DNA from: Xanthobacteraceae bacterium | GTDB lineage: Bacteria; Pseudomonadota; Alphaproteobacteria; Rhizobiales; Xanthobacteraceae | Direction: 5' to 3' | DNA: 64,000 nt | Assembly (NCBI GenBank): GCA_029239875.1 | Contig: JARBUD010000007.1 | Coordinates: 1-64,000, forward strand | Made by a program: the position numbers and the translations under genes | Notes under the pieces: generated by a model | The model's database searches: none | Told to the model about the DNA's origin: nothing | The model's input: the letters and a program-made list of their open reading frames with translations, nothing else | Part shown: positions 34,158-43,418 of the stretch, one piece after another | Position numbering within the stretch: position 1 is the first letter of the stretch | How the letters are laid out: each line of letters starts with the position of its first letter

Positions 34158-35156
34158 ATGGCGCTTCGCCTGCCGCGCATCGGCACCTCGCAGGTCGCCG
34201 CGCTCATCCTCGTCCTGCTGGCGAACTGGATGGTCTCGCCGCAGTTCTTCGATTTCCACATACGCGACGGGCGCGTCTTCGGCAGCGTCATCGACGTGCT
34301 GAACCGGGGCGCGCCGGTGGCGCTGCTCTCCATCGGCATGGTGCTGGTCATCGCCATGCGTGGGATCGACCTGTCGGTCGGCGCGGTGATGGCGATCTGC
34401 GGCGCCATCGCTGCCAGCCTCGCCGACAGCCATACGCTGCCCGTCGTTCTCGCCGCCGCGCTTGGCGCGGGCCTCCTGTGCGGCCTGTGGAACGGGCTGC
34501 TCGTCGCCGTGCTCGGCATCCAGCCCATCGTGGCGACGCTGATCCTGATGGTGGCGGGGCGCGGCATCGCCCAGCTCATCACCGAGGGGCGCATCGTCAC
34601 CTTCTCTTCGCCCGACCTCGCCTTCCTCGGCGGGAGCGGCTCGGTGCTCGGCCTGCCGACGCCCGTGGTGCTGACCTTCGGCATGCTGGCGCTCACGCTC
34701 CTCATCGTGCGCGGCACGGCGCTCGGTCTGATGATCGAGGCGACCGGCGGCAATCCGCGCGCCAGCGCGCTGGCCGGCATCGGCACGAAGCTCATCACGG
34801 TGGCGGTCTACATGTGGAGTGGGCTGTGCGCAGCACTCGCCGGCATCGTCGCCGCCGCCGATATCCTCGGCGCCGACGCCAACAATGCCGGCCTCTGGCT
34901 GGAGCTCGACGCCATCCTCGCCGTCGTCATCGGTGGCACCTCGCTGTTCGGCGGGCGCTTCAGCGTGGTGCTGGCGGTCGTGGGCGCGCTCATCATCCAG
35001 GCGATGAACACCGGCATCCTGCTCTCCGGCTTCCCGCCCGAGACCAACCTCGTCGTCAAGGCGGTGGTGGTGCTCGCCGTGCTGCTCGCCCAGTCGCCGC
35101 GCGTCGCCGGCCATTTTGCCGGCCTCGGCGTGCTCCTCAACCGAAGCCGGTCGTGA
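34158..35156 (+). CDS. ytfT: sugar ABC transporter permease (YtfT-like, CUT2)
   Basis: 332 residues, about nine membrane segments, RbsC-type permease with the conserved GIDLSVGAVMAI and VVIGGTSLFGG motifs. GGGAGGTGGG precedes the ATG. Encodes one half of the membrane pore; the second half is the next gene, as in E. coli ytfT-yjfF. Confidence 0.88.
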   Translation: MALRLPRIGTSQVAALILVLLANWMVSPQFFDFHIRDGRVFGSVIDVLNRGAPVALLSIGMVLVIAMRGIDLSVGAVMAICGAIAASLADSHTLPVVLAAALGAGLLCGLWNGLLVAVLGIQPIVATLILMVAGRGIAQLITEGRIVTFSSPDLAFLGGSGSVLGLPTPVVLTFGMLALTLLIVRGTALGLMIEATGGNPRASALAGIGTKLITVAVYMWSGLCAALAGIVAAADILGADANNAGLWLELDAILAVVIGGTSLFGGRFSVVLAVVGALIIQAMNTGILLSGFPPETNLVVKAVVVLAVLLAQSPRVAGHFAGLGVLLNRSRS

Positions 35157-35166
35157 GGAGGCGCAA

Positions 35167-36162
35167 GTGACCCGTTCGCTCAGCCGCCTCATGCCGGTCT
35201 TCGCCACCACCGCGGTGTTCCTCGCCGGCTTCCTGATCTGCTCGCTCGCCTATCCGAACTTCGCCTCGCTGCGGGTGGTGATGAACCTGCTCACCGATAA
35301 TGCCTTCCTCGGCATCGTCGCGGTGGGGATGACCTTCGTCATCATCTCCGGCGGCATCGATCTGTCGGTCGGCTCGGTGATCGGCTTCACCACCGTCTTC
35401 CTGGCGCTGGCCATCGAGCGCTGGGGCGTGCCGCCGTTTGCCGCCTTCCTCGTCATCCTTCTGCTCTGCGCCGCCTTCGGGGCGGCGATGGGCGCGACCA
35501 TCCAGTATTTCGAGCTGCCGCCCTTCATCGTCACGCTGGCCGGCATGTTCCTGGCACGCGGGCTGAGCTTCCTCATGTCGACGGACTCGATCCCGATCAC
35601 CGCCGACCTCTATTCGAACCTCTCCGACCACGCCATCCGGCTTGGCGGCGGAGCGCGGTTCACCGTTCCGGCGATGGTCATGCTCGCCATCGTCGCCGCC
35701 GGCATGGCGCTGCTGCACCTCACCCGCTTCGGCGCCAATGTCTATGCGCTCGGCGGCTCGCGCACCGCCACGGGGCTGATGGGTATCAACGTCGCCCGCA
35801 CCACCGTGCTCATCTACACGCTCTCCAGCGTGCTCGCCGGGCTGTCGGGCATCGTCTTCTCGCTCTACACGTCGAGCGGCTATTCTCTCTCGGCGGTCGG
35901 CGTCGAGCTCGACGCCATCGCGGCGGTGGTGATCGGCGGCACGCTGCTGTCGGGCGGCTATGGCTTCGTCTTCGGCTCCTTCCTCGGCGTGCTGATCCAG
36001 GGGCTGATCCAGACCTACATCAGCTTCGACGGCTCGCTGTCGAGCTGGTGGGCGAAGATCGCCACCGGGTTCCTGCTCTTCACCTTCATCGCCTTCCAGC
36101 AGATCACGCTCCACATGGCGCGCCGCTCGCGCCTGCGGCCAGCCGGAGTTGCCCAGCCGTGA
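35167..36162 (+). CDS. yjfF: sugar ABC transporter permease (YjfF-like, CUT2)
   Basis: 331 residues from a GTG start at 35167 that has GAGGAGG four to ten bases upstream; the ATG further up lies inside ytfT. Membrane segments and the motifs [27 protein letters not shown] and VVIGGTLLSGGYG match YjfF. The stop overlaps the GTG start of the regulator gene. Confidence 0.88.
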   Translation: MTRSLSRLMPVFATTAVFLAGFLICSLAYPNFASLRVVMNLLTDNAFLGIVAVGMTFVIISGGIDLSVGSVIGFTTVFLALAIERWGVPPFAAFLVILLLCAAFGAAMGATIQYFELPPFIVTLAGMFLARGLSFLMSTDSIPITADLYSNLSDHAIRLGGGARFTVPAMVMLAIVAAGMALLHLTRFGANVYALGGSRTATGLMGINVARTTVLIYTLSSVLAGLSGIVFSLYTSSGYSLSAVGVELDAIAAVVIGGTLLSGGYGFVFGSFLGVLIQGLIQTYISFDGSLSSWWAKIATGFLLFTFIAFQQITLHMARRSRLRPAGVAQP

Positions 36163-36881
36163 CGTCGCAGATCATCGTCATTCCCGCCCGGCGCGCCCAT
36201 TCCAACCATGCCGAAGTCGCGCGCACCATCGGCATCGACATCATCGCCGGACGCTATGGCGAGGGCGCGAAGCTTCCCGGCGATGCCGAACTGACGCTGA
36301 TCTTCGGCGTCTCGCGGCCGGTGCTGCGCGAGAGCGTGAAGACGCTGGTGGCCAAGGGCCTGCTCTCGACCAAGTCGCGGGTGGGCACGGTGGTGCGCGA
36401 GCGGGCGGCCTGGAACATGTTCGACCCCGACGTGCTCGCCTGGCACCTCGACGCGGGCATCAACAAGCAGTTCCTGCGCGACCTCGCCGAGATCCGCCTC
36501 GCCGTCGAACCGCGCGCCGCGGCGCTGGCCGCCGAGCGGCGCACGGAAGCCGACCTCGAGGTGATGCGCCGGGCGGTCGCCCGGATGGGAGACGAGCCCG
36601 GCGCCTCGAGCGGCTTCGCCGAGGCCGATCTCGCCCTCCATGTCGCCGTCGCCACCGCCTCCGGCAATCCCTTCATGCGCTCCATCGGCGCGGTGATCGA
36701 AGCGGCGCTGCGCGCCTCCTTCGTGCTCTCCGCCCCGGTCGATGCGCGCGAGCACGACATCGCCGTCGCCGCGCATGAGCGCATCGTCGAGACCATCGCC
36801 GACAAGGACGCGGAGGCTGCGGCCGCGGCGATGACGAACGTGATCTTCAACGGCCTGCGCCGCCAGGGCGCAACGGGCTGA
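36159..36881 (+). CDS. FadR-subfamily (FCD) GntR regulator, DgoR-like
   Basis: 240 residues from a GTG start overlapping the yjfF stop by four bases, with GGAG upstream. N-terminal winged helix (RTIGIDIIAGRYGEGAKLPGDAELTLIFGVSRPVLRESVKTLVAKGLLSTKSRVGTVV in segments), then AAWNMFDPDVLAWHL and an FCD ligand domain. The WNxxDPDVLxW link is typical of the galactonate regulator DgoR and relatives. It probably controls this operon through the palindrome at 31427-31449, sensing an aldonate or keto-deoxy-aldonate intermediate. Confidence 0.87.
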   Translation: MTSQIIVIPARRAHSNHAEVARTIGIDIIAGRYGEGAKLPGDAELTLIFGVSRPVLRESVKTLVAKGLLSTKSRVGTVVRERAAWNMFDPDVLAWHLDAGINKQFLRDLAEIRLAVEPRAAALAAERRTEADLEVMRRAVARMGDEPGASSGFAEADLALHVAVATASGNPFMRSIGAVIEAALRASFVLSAPVDAREHDIAVAAHERIVETIADKDAEAAAAAMTNVIFNGLRRQGATG

Positions 36882-36892
36882 CAGGTGCCTTT

Positions 36893-38638
36893 ATGAGCGA
36901 CGACGGATCGAGCAAGGACGGGAAGACCCTGCGCAGCCAGCAATGGTTCGGCCGGCAGGACAAGATGGGCTTCTACTACCGCTCCTTCCTGAAGAATTCC
37001 GGCCAGCCGCAGGACCGCTTCGACGGCCGCCCGGTGATCGGCATCTGCAACACCTGGTCCGAGCTGACCCCCTGCAACGGCCATTTCCGCGATCTCGCCG
37101 AGCATGTGCGGCGCGGCGTGCTGGATGCCGGCGGCTATCCGCTGGAATTCCCCGTCTCCTCGCTCGGCGAGGTGACGATGCGCCCCACCGCCATGCTGTT
37201 CCGCAACCTGGCCTCGATGGATGTGGAGGAGGCCATCCGCGCCCACCCGCTCGACGGAGTGGTGCTGCTCATGGGTTGCGACAAGACCACCCCGGCCCTG
37301 CTCATGGGCGCGGCCTCCGCCGACCTGCCGGCCATCGGCGTCTCCGGCGGGTCGCAATTGCGCGGCGTCTATCGCGGCCAGGTCATCGGCTCGGGCACCA
37401 ACATCATCTCGATGAGCGAGCAGTTGCGCGCCGGCGAGATCACGCTGGCCGAGTTCCACGAGGCGGAGGCGGGCATGAACCGCTCGGCCGGGAGCTGCAT
37501 GACGATGGGCACCGCTTCGACTATGGCCTCGATGGTGGAGGCGCTAGGCATCGGCCTGCCGGAGAACGCCGCCATCCCCGCCGCTGATGCAAGGCGCAAC
37601 CTGCTCGCGCGGATGGCCGGCCGGCGCATCGTCGAGATGGTGCGGGAAGATTTGAAGCCCTCCGACATCTTGACGCGGCAGGCTTTCGAGAACGCCATCC
37701 GTACGCTGGCGGCCATCGGCGGCTCGACCAATGCGGTGGTGCATCTGCTGGCCATCGCCGGCCGCGTCGGCATCGAGCTCACGCTGGCCGATTTCGACCG
37801 GCTCGGCCGGAACATTCACTGCCTCGTCGACCTCATGCCCTCCGGCCGCTTCCTGATGGAGGACTTCTACTATGCCGGCGGCCTGCCCGCCGTGCTGCGT
37901 GCGCTCGGCGAGCGCGAACTGCTCCACAAGGACGCGCGCACGGTGAATGGCAGCAGCATCTGGGAGAACGTGGCAGCCGCCCAATGCTGGAACGCGGAGG
38001 TCATCACCCCCTTCGACGCGCCCTTCAAGGCCGAGGCCGGCATCGCCATCCTCACCGGCAACCTCGCGCCCGACGGGGCCGTCATCAAGCCCTCGGCCGC
38101 CTCGCCCGAACTGATGCAGCACACCGGCCGCGCCGTGGTGTTCGAGAGCGTCGAGGAGATGCACCACGCGGTGAACGACGAGGCGCTCGACATCGACGAG
38201 AGCTGCATCATGGTGCTGAAAAATTGCGGTCCGAAGGGTTATCCGGGGATGGCCGAGGTCGGTAACATGCCCCTCCCCGCTAAGCTCTTGCGCCAGGGCG
38301 TGCGCGACATGATCCGCATCTCCGACGCACGCATGTCCGGCACCGCCTATGGCACCGTCGTGCTGCACGTCGCCCCGGAGGCGACCGCCGGCGGCCCGCT
38401 CGCTTTGGTGCGAAATGGCGACCTGATCACCCTCGACGTCCCCGCCCGCTCGCTGCACCTGCATGTCGACGAGGCAGAGCTCGCCGCCCGCCGCGCCGCC
38501 TGGGTGCCACCGGTGCCGCATGCGGAACGTGGCTATCAGCGCCTTTACATCGACCATGTGCTGCAGGCCGACCGCGGCGCCGATTTCGATTTCCTGGTCG
38601 GGCGTTCCGGATCACCGGTCGCCCGCGACAATCACTGA
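36893..38638 (+). CDS. L-arabinonate dehydratase (IlvD/Edd family)
   Basis: 581 residues. The three [2Fe-2S] cysteines are Cys61 (TPCNGH), Cys129 (GCDKTTP) and Cys202 (SCMTMGTAS); the intervals of 68 and 73 equal those of the Rhizobium L-arabinonate dehydratase (Cys59, 127, 200). Converts L-arabinonate (or D-galactonate/fuconate) to the 2-keto-3-deoxy acid in the cytoplasm. RSQQWFGRQDKMGFYYRSF at the N-terminus matches this group rather than dihydroxyacid dehydratase. Followed after 9 bases by the next pathway enzyme. Confidence 0.87.
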   Translation: MSDDGSSKDGKTLRSQQWFGRQDKMGFYYRSFLKNSGQPQDRFDGRPVIGICNTWSELTPCNGHFRDLAEHVRRGVLDAGGYPLEFPVSSLGEVTMRPTAMLFRNLASMDVEEAIRAHPLDGVVLLMGCDKTTPALLMGAASADLPAIGVSGGSQLRGVYRGQVIGSGTNIISMSEQLRAGEITLAEFHEAEAGMNRSAGSCMTMGTASTMASMVEALGIGLPENAAIPAADARRNLLARMAGRRIVEMVREDLKPSDILTRQAFENAIRTLAAIGGSTNAVVHLLAIAGRVGIELTLADFDRLGRNIHCLVDLMPSGRFLMEDFYYAGGLPAVLRALGERELLHKDARTVNGSSIWENVAAAQCWNAEVITPFDAPFKAEAGIAILTGNLAPDGAVIKPSAASPELMQHTGRAVVFESVEEMHHAVNDEALDIDESCIMVLKNCGPKGYPGMAEVGNMPLPAKLLRQGVRDMIRISDARMSGTAYGTVVLHVAPEATAGGPLALVRNGDLITLDVPARSLHLHVDEAELAARRAAWVPPVPHAERGYQRLYIDHVLQADRGADFDFLVGRSGSPVARDNH

Positions 38639-38647
38639 GAGTTCCCG

Positions 38648-39580
38648 ATGACGACCATTTCCGCCGCCGGTCCCTACAAGGGCGTCTTCCCCGTCGCGCC
38701 GACGGTGTTCGATGCCGATGGCCGGCTCGACCTCGACGGCCAGAAACGCGCCGTCGATTTCATGATCGACGCCGGCTCACACGGCCTGTGCATCCTCGCC
38801 AATTTCTCCGAGCAGTTCGTGCTGACCGATGACGAGCGTGACCTCATAATGAGGACGGTGCTGGAGCACGTCGGCGGGCGGGTGCCGGTCATCGTCACCA
38901 CCACCCATTTCGCCACCCATATCTGCGCCGAGCGCTCGCGCCGCGCGCAGGAAATGGGTGCGGCGATGGTGATGATCATGCCGCCCTATCACGGCGCCAC
39001 CTTCCGCGTGCCGGAAGCCGCGATCTACGATTTCTACCGCGCGGTCTCGGATGCCATCGACATCCCGATCATGGTGCAGGACGCCCCCGTCGCCGGTACC
39101 CCGCTCTCCGTGCCATTCCTCGCCAAGATGGCGAAGGAGATCGGCAACCTCGCCTATTTCAAGATCGAGGTGCCGCAGGCCGCCGCCAAGCTGCGGGCGC
39201 TGATCGAGGCCGGCGGCGATGCCATCATCGGCCCATGGGACGGCGAGGAGGCCATCACGCTGATGGCCGACCTCGACGCCGGCGCGACCGGCGCCATGAC
39301 CGGCGGCGGCTATCCGGACGGCATCCGCCAGATCATCGATCCTTATGTCGCCGGGGACCGCGAGGCGGCGGTCGACGCCTATATGCGCTGGCTGCCGCTG
39401 ATCAATTACGAGAACCGGCAATGCGGCCTCGCCGCCTGCAAGGCGCTGATGCGGGAGGGGGGCGTCATCGCCCATGAGACGCTGCGCGCGCCGCTCCCAG
39501 TGATGCATCCGGCCACCCGCGCCGGGCTGATCGAGATCGCCCGAAGGCTCGATCCGCTCGTGCTGAGCTGGGGGCGCTGA
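38648..39580 (+). CDS. L-2-keto-3-deoxyarabonate dehydratase (DHDPS/NAL family)
   Basis: 310 residues, TIM barrel lyase. Lys172 (AYFKIEVP) is the Schiff-base lysine. The usual YNxP catalytic tyrosine motif is replaced by VQDAP (143-147), as I recall for the Azospirillum L-KDA dehydratase (AraD), so dehydration to alpha-ketoglutarate semialdehyde is more likely than aldol cleavage. YKGVFPVAPTVFDADG at the N-terminus fits. Gene order directly after arabinonate dehydratase supports the assignment; a keto-deoxy-galactonate aldolase role cannot be fully excluded. Confidence 0.82.
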   Translation: MTTISAAGPYKGVFPVAPTVFDADGRLDLDGQKRAVDFMIDAGSHGLCILANFSEQFVLTDDERDLIMRTVLEHVGGRVPVIVTTTHFATHICAERSRRAQEMGAAMVMIMPPYHGATFRVPEAAIYDFYRAVSDAIDIPIMVQDAPVAGTPLSVPFLAKMAKEIGNLAYFKIEVPQAAAKLRALIEAGGDAIIGPWDGEEAITLMADLDAGATGAMTGGGYPDGIRQIIDPYVAGDREAAVDAYMRWLPLINYENRQCGLAACKALMREGGVIAHETLRAPLPVMHPATRAGLIEIARRLDPLVLSWGR

Positions 39581-39582
39581 GC

Positions 39583-40509
39583 ATGGCTCCCATCCGCCTC
39601 GCCATCGTCGGCCTCGGCAAGATCGCCCGCGACCAGCACATCCCCGCCATCGCGGCGACGGAGGGGATCGAGCTGGCGGCGGTGGCCAGCCGCAACGCGG
39701 CGCTGGAGGGTGTCACGCATTTTGCCACGCTCGACGAATTGCTGGCGGATGGGGCCGACATCGACGCGGTGGCGCTCTGCACGCCGCCGCAGGTACGCCG
39801 TGCGCAGGCCGAAGCGGCGCTGGCTGCCGGCAAGCATGTGCTGCTGGAAAAACCGCCCAGCGCCACGGTGAGCGAGCTCGTCCCCCTCGTCGCCGCTGCC
39901 GAGGCGTCCGGCAGGACGCTGTTCGCCACCTGGCACTCGCGCTTCGCGCCCACCGTGGAACCGGCGCGCGCCCTCCTCGCCAAGCACTCGGTCCGCTCGG
40001 TGACGATCGAGTGGAAGGAGGATGTCCGCGTCTGGCATCCGGGGCAGGAATGGATCTGGGAGCCGGGCGGGCTCGGCGTGTTCGACCCCGCCATCAACGC
40101 CCTGTCCATCCTCACCCGCATCCTGCCGCGCCCGGTGTTCCTGACCAAGGCGCACCTCGCCTTCCCGGCCAATCGCGAGGCGCCCATCGCCGCCGAACTC
40201 GACCTGTCCGACGCCGCCGGCGTTCCGATCCGGGCCGAGCTCGACTTCCTGCAGACCGGCCCGCAGACCTGGGACATCCGCATCGAGACCGATGCGGGCC
40301 TGCTCGTCCTCTCCTCCGGCGGCGCGCGGCTCGTCCATGACGGCGCCGTCCTCGTGGACGAGAAGGAGGCCGAATATCGCGGCATCTACGCGCGCTTCGT
40401 CGAGCTGGTTCGCGGCGGGCAATCGGATGTCGATCTCGCCCCGCTGGCCCTTGTCGCCGATGCCTTCCTGCTCGGCCGGCGCTCCATCGCCGAACCGTTC
40501 GAGTATTGA
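39583..40509 (+). CDS. L-arabinose / D-galactose 1-dehydrogenase (Gfo/Idh/MocA family)
   Basis: 308 residues. Rossmann motif GLGKIARDQH (10-19), catalytic-region EKPP (89-92), and the stretch DVRVWHPGQEWIWEPGGLGVFDPAINALSI (in pieces) that is nearly the same as Azospirillum brasilense L-arabinose 1-dehydrogenase, which also takes D-galactose. Oxidises the pyranose to the lactone with NAD(P)+, first step of the pathway. Starts two bases after the previous stop. Confidence 0.87.
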   Translation: MAPIRLAIVGLGKIARDQHIPAIAATEGIELAAVASRNAALEGVTHFATLDELLADGADIDAVALCTPPQVRRAQAEAALAAGKHVLLEKPPSATVSELVPLVAAAEASGRTLFATWHSRFAPTVEPARALLAKHSVRSVTIEWKEDVRVWHPGQEWIWEPGGLGVFDPAINALSILTRILPRPVFLTKAHLAFPANREAPIAAELDLSDAAGVPIRAELDFLQTGPQTWDIRIETDAGLLVLSSGGARLVHDGAVLVDEKEAEYRGIYARFVELVRGGQSDVDLAPLALVADAFLLGRRSIAEPFEY

Positions 40510-40511
40510 CC

Positions 40512-41597
40512 ATGCACGCCCCGGCCGCTACCTCCCGCCTCCTCCGCGAGCCCTTCGGCACCCTGTCCGACGGGCGGACCGTCGAGCGCTTCCGCCTCGT
40601 CGGCGAAGCGGGCTTCGAGGTCGCGGTCATCACCTATGGCGCGGCGGTCCAGGCGCTGCATGTGCCCGACCGCGAGGGGCGCGTCGCCGACATCGTGCTC
40701 GGCCATGACGAACTCGCCCCCTATGAGGCGCATCGGCGCTATTTCGGCGCCGCGATAGGACGCTATGCCAACCGCATCGCGGGCGGCCGTTTCACGCTGG
40801 ACGGCGTCCCCTGCCACGTGCCCGCCAATAATGGCGCCAACGCGCTGCATGGCGGCCCGGACGGCTTCGATCGCCGGCTCTGGAGCGTCGAGGCGCTGGC
40901 CGACGGGTCCGTCCCCTCCGTGACGCTCGGCCTCGCCAGTCCCGACGGCGACCAGGGTTTCCTCGGCGCGCTCGATGTCCGCGTCACCTACGCTCTGACC
41001 GGCCTCCGCGAATTGTCCATTGCCTTCGAAGCGACGACGAACCGGCCGACGCTCGTCAACCTCACCCATCACGGCTTCTTCAACCTCGCCGGCGTCGAGA
41101 CGGGCGGCGAGGTGCTCGGCCATGAGCTGACCCTGCACGCCGACGCCTATCTGCCGATCGACGCCGCGGCGATCCCGGTCGGCGACCCCATGCCGGTCGC
41201 CGGCACGCCCTTCGATTTCCGCACACCCCAGCCGATCGGTGCGCGGATCCGGCAGGCGCACGAGCAACTTCGACTCGGGCGCGGCTACGACCACAATTTC
41301 TTCCTCGCCGACGGGCGGACCGCGGAGCCGCGCCTCGCCGCCCGGGTCGCACACCCCGCTTCCGGCCGCGTCATGGAACTACTGACCGACCAGCCGGGCC
41401 TACAATTCTACTCCGGCAACTTCCTCGACGGCACGGCTGAGGGGAAGTTCGGCCGACTGCACCGCCAGTCCGACGCCTTCTGCCTCGAACCGCAGGCGTG
41501 GCCGGACACGCCGAACCGGCCCGACTTCCCCTCGGCCCGCCTCGACCCCGGCGAGACCTACCGCCACGTCTCGCTCTACCGATTTTCGACCGTCTAA
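40512..41597 (+). CDS. galM: aldose 1-epimerase (mutarotase)
   Basis: 361 residues, galactose mutarotase fold. NRIAGGRF (about 84-91) and the NLTHHGFFNLAG histidines plus CLEPQAWPDTPN, which holds the catalytic Glu, are conserved. Interconverts alpha and beta anomers so that the dehydrogenase can use incoming sugar. Starts two bases after the dehydrogenase stop; a TTG six bases earlier is not needed. Confidence 0.9.
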   Translation: MHAPAATSRLLREPFGTLSDGRTVERFRLVGEAGFEVAVITYGAAVQALHVPDREGRVADIVLGHDELAPYEAHRRYFGAAIGRYANRIAGGRFTLDGVPCHVPANNGANALHGGPDGFDRRLWSVEALADGSVPSVTLGLASPDGDQGFLGALDVRVTYALTGLRELSIAFEATTNRPTLVNLTHHGFFNLAGVETGGEVLGHELTLHADAYLPIDAAAIPVGDPMPVAGTPFDFRTPQPIGARIRQAHEQLRLGRGYDHNFFLADGRTAEPRLAARVAHPASGRVMELLTDQPGLQFYSGNFLDGTAEGKFGRLHRQSDAFCLEPQAWPDTPNRPDFPSARLDPGETYRHVSLYRFSTV

Positions 41598-41612
41598 ATG
41601 AGGAGCGCCGCC

Positions 41613-43418
41613 ATGCACGGAAAGACACAGAACACCGACCGGACGCTCCGCTCCCGAGCCTGGTTCGACAACCCGGCCAATGCCGACATGACCGCGCTCT
41701 ATCTCGAGCGCTACCTCAATTATGGCCTCAGCCAGGAGGAGCTTCAGAGCGGGCGGCCGATCATCGGCATCGCCCAGACCGGCTCGGACCTGTCCCCCTG
41801 CAACCGCCACCACCTCGAACTCGCCAAGCGGGTGCGCGAGGGCATACGCGAGGCCGGCGGCATCGCCATCGAGTTCCCGGTCCATCCCATCCAGGAGACC
41901 GGCAAGCGCCCGACCGCCGGGCTCGACCGCAACCTCGCCTATCTTGGTCTCGTCGAGGTGCTCTACGGCTATCCGCTCGACGGCGTAGTGCTGACCATTG
42001 GCTGCGACAAGACCACGCCCGCCTGCCTGATGGCAGCGGCGACCGTGAACATCCCGGCCATCGCCCTCTCGGTCGGGCCGATGCTGAACGGCTGGTACAA
42101 GGGCGAACGTACGGGCTCGGGCACCATCGTGTGGAAGGCGCGCGAGCTGCTCGCCACCGGCGAGATCGACTATCAGGGCTTCGTGAAGCTCGTCGCCTCC
42201 TCCGCCCCGTCGACCGGCTACTGCAACACCATGGGCACGGCGACCACCATGAACTCGCTGGCCGAGGCGCTGGGCATGCAGCTTCCCGGCGCGGCGGCCA
42301 TCCCCGCGCCCTATCGCGACCGGCAGGAGGCCGCCTACCGCACCGGCCTGCGCATCGTCGATATGGTGCATGAGGACCTGAAGCCCTCCGACATCCTCAC
42401 CCGCGAGGCCTTCCTCAACGCCATCCGGGTCTGTTCCGCCATCGGCGGCTCGACCAATGCGCCGGTGCACCTGAACGCGCTGGCCCGCCATGTCGGCGTC
42501 GAGCTCTCCATCGACGACTGGCAGGCGCATGGCGAGGACGTGCCGCTGCTGGTCAATCTCCAGCCCGCCGGCGCCTATCTCGGTGAGGACTATTACCGGG
42601 CCGGCGGCGTCCCCGCGGTGGTGAACCAGCTCATGGCGCAGGGCCTCGTGCATGAGGACGCCATGACCGCCAATGGCCGCAGCATCGGCGAGAACTGCCG
42701 CGGCGCCGCCATCGTCGATGAGGACGTCATCCGGCCTTATGACCGGCCGCTGAAGGAGAAGGCGGGCTTCCGCGTGCTGCGCGGCAATCTCTTCTCCTCC
42801 GCCATCATGAAGATGAGCGTTATCTCGCCCGAGTTCCGCGAGCGCTACCTGTCCAATCCCGCTGACCCGGAGGCTTTCGAAGGGCGCGCCGTCGTGTTCG
42901 ACGGGCCGGAGGACTATCACGCGCGCATCGACGATCCGGCGCTCGCCGTCGACGAGATGACGGTACTGTTCATGCGCGGCGCCGGTCCCGTCGGCTATCC
43001 CGGCGCGGCGGAAGTGGTGAACATGCGCGCGCCCGATTACCTCATCAAGGCGGGCATCCATTCGCTGCCCTGCATCGGCGACGGGCGCCAGTCCGGCACC
43101 TCCGGCTCGCCCTCAATCCTCAACGCCTCGCCGGAAGCCGCCGCCGGCGGCGGCCTCGCCTTGCTGCGCACCGGCGACCGGGTGCGCATCGACCTGAAGC
43201 GCAACAGCGCCGACATGCTGGTGCCGGAGGAGGAACTGGAGCGCCGCCGGCAGGAGCTCGCCGCCGAGGGCGGCTACCACTATCCCGCCCACCAGACGCC
43301 CTGGCAGGAGATCCAGCGCGCTTTGGTCGGCCAGCTCGAGACCGGTGCCGTGCTGGAACCGGCCGTGCGCTACCAGCGCATCGCCCAGACCAAGGGGATG
43401 CCGCGTGACAACCACTAG
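41613..43418 (+). CDS. xylD: xylonate dehydratase (IlvD/Edd family)
   Basis: 601 residues from the ATG at 41613, which has AGGAG seven bases upstream; the ATG at 41598 is rejected because it precedes that site. FeS cysteines Cys63 (SPCNRHH), Cys131 (GCDKTTP) and Cys204 (GYCNTMGT) keep the 68/73 spacing of sugar-acid dehydratases. [24 protein letters not shown] and [12 protein letters not shown] are hallmarks of Caulobacter-type D-xylonate dehydratase. Converts D-xylonate to 2-keto-3-deoxy-D-xylonate. Its stop lies inside the next gene (14-base overlap). Confidence 0.87.
   Translation: MHGKTQNTDRTLRSRAWFDNPANADMTALYLERYLNYGLSQEELQSGRPIIGIAQTGSDLSPCNRHHLELAKRVREGIREAGGIAIEFPVHPIQETGKRPTAGLDRNLAYLGLVEVLYGYPLDGVVLTIGCDKTTPACLMAAATVNIPAIALSVGPMLNGWYKGERTGSGTIVWKARELLATGEIDYQGFVKLVASSAPSTGYCNTMGTATTMNSLAEALGMQLPGAAAIPAPYRDRQEAAYRTGLRIVDMVHEDLKPSDILTREAFLNAIRVCSAIGGSTNAPVHLNALARHVGVELSIDDWQAHGEDVPLLVNLQPAGAYLGEDYYRAGGVPAVVNQLMAQGLVHEDAMTANGRSIGENCRGAAIVDEDVIRPYDRPLKEKAGFRVLRGNLFSSAIMKMSVISPEFRERYLSNPADPEAFEGRAVVFDGPEDYHARIDDPALAVDEMTVLFMRGAGPVGYPGAAEVVNMRAPDYLIKAGIHSLPCIGDGRQSGTSGSPSILNASPEAAAGGGLALLRTGDRVRIDLKRNSADMLVPEEELERRRQELAAEGGYHYPAHQTPWQEIQRALVGQLETGAVLEPAVRYQRIAQTKGMPRDNH

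Noticed and set aside
36893-43418. Two dihydroxyacid dehydratases (IlvD) of amino acid biosynthesis
   Set aside because: Cysteine spacing and N-terminal sequence match sugar-acid dehydratases and the operon is sugar-catabolic.
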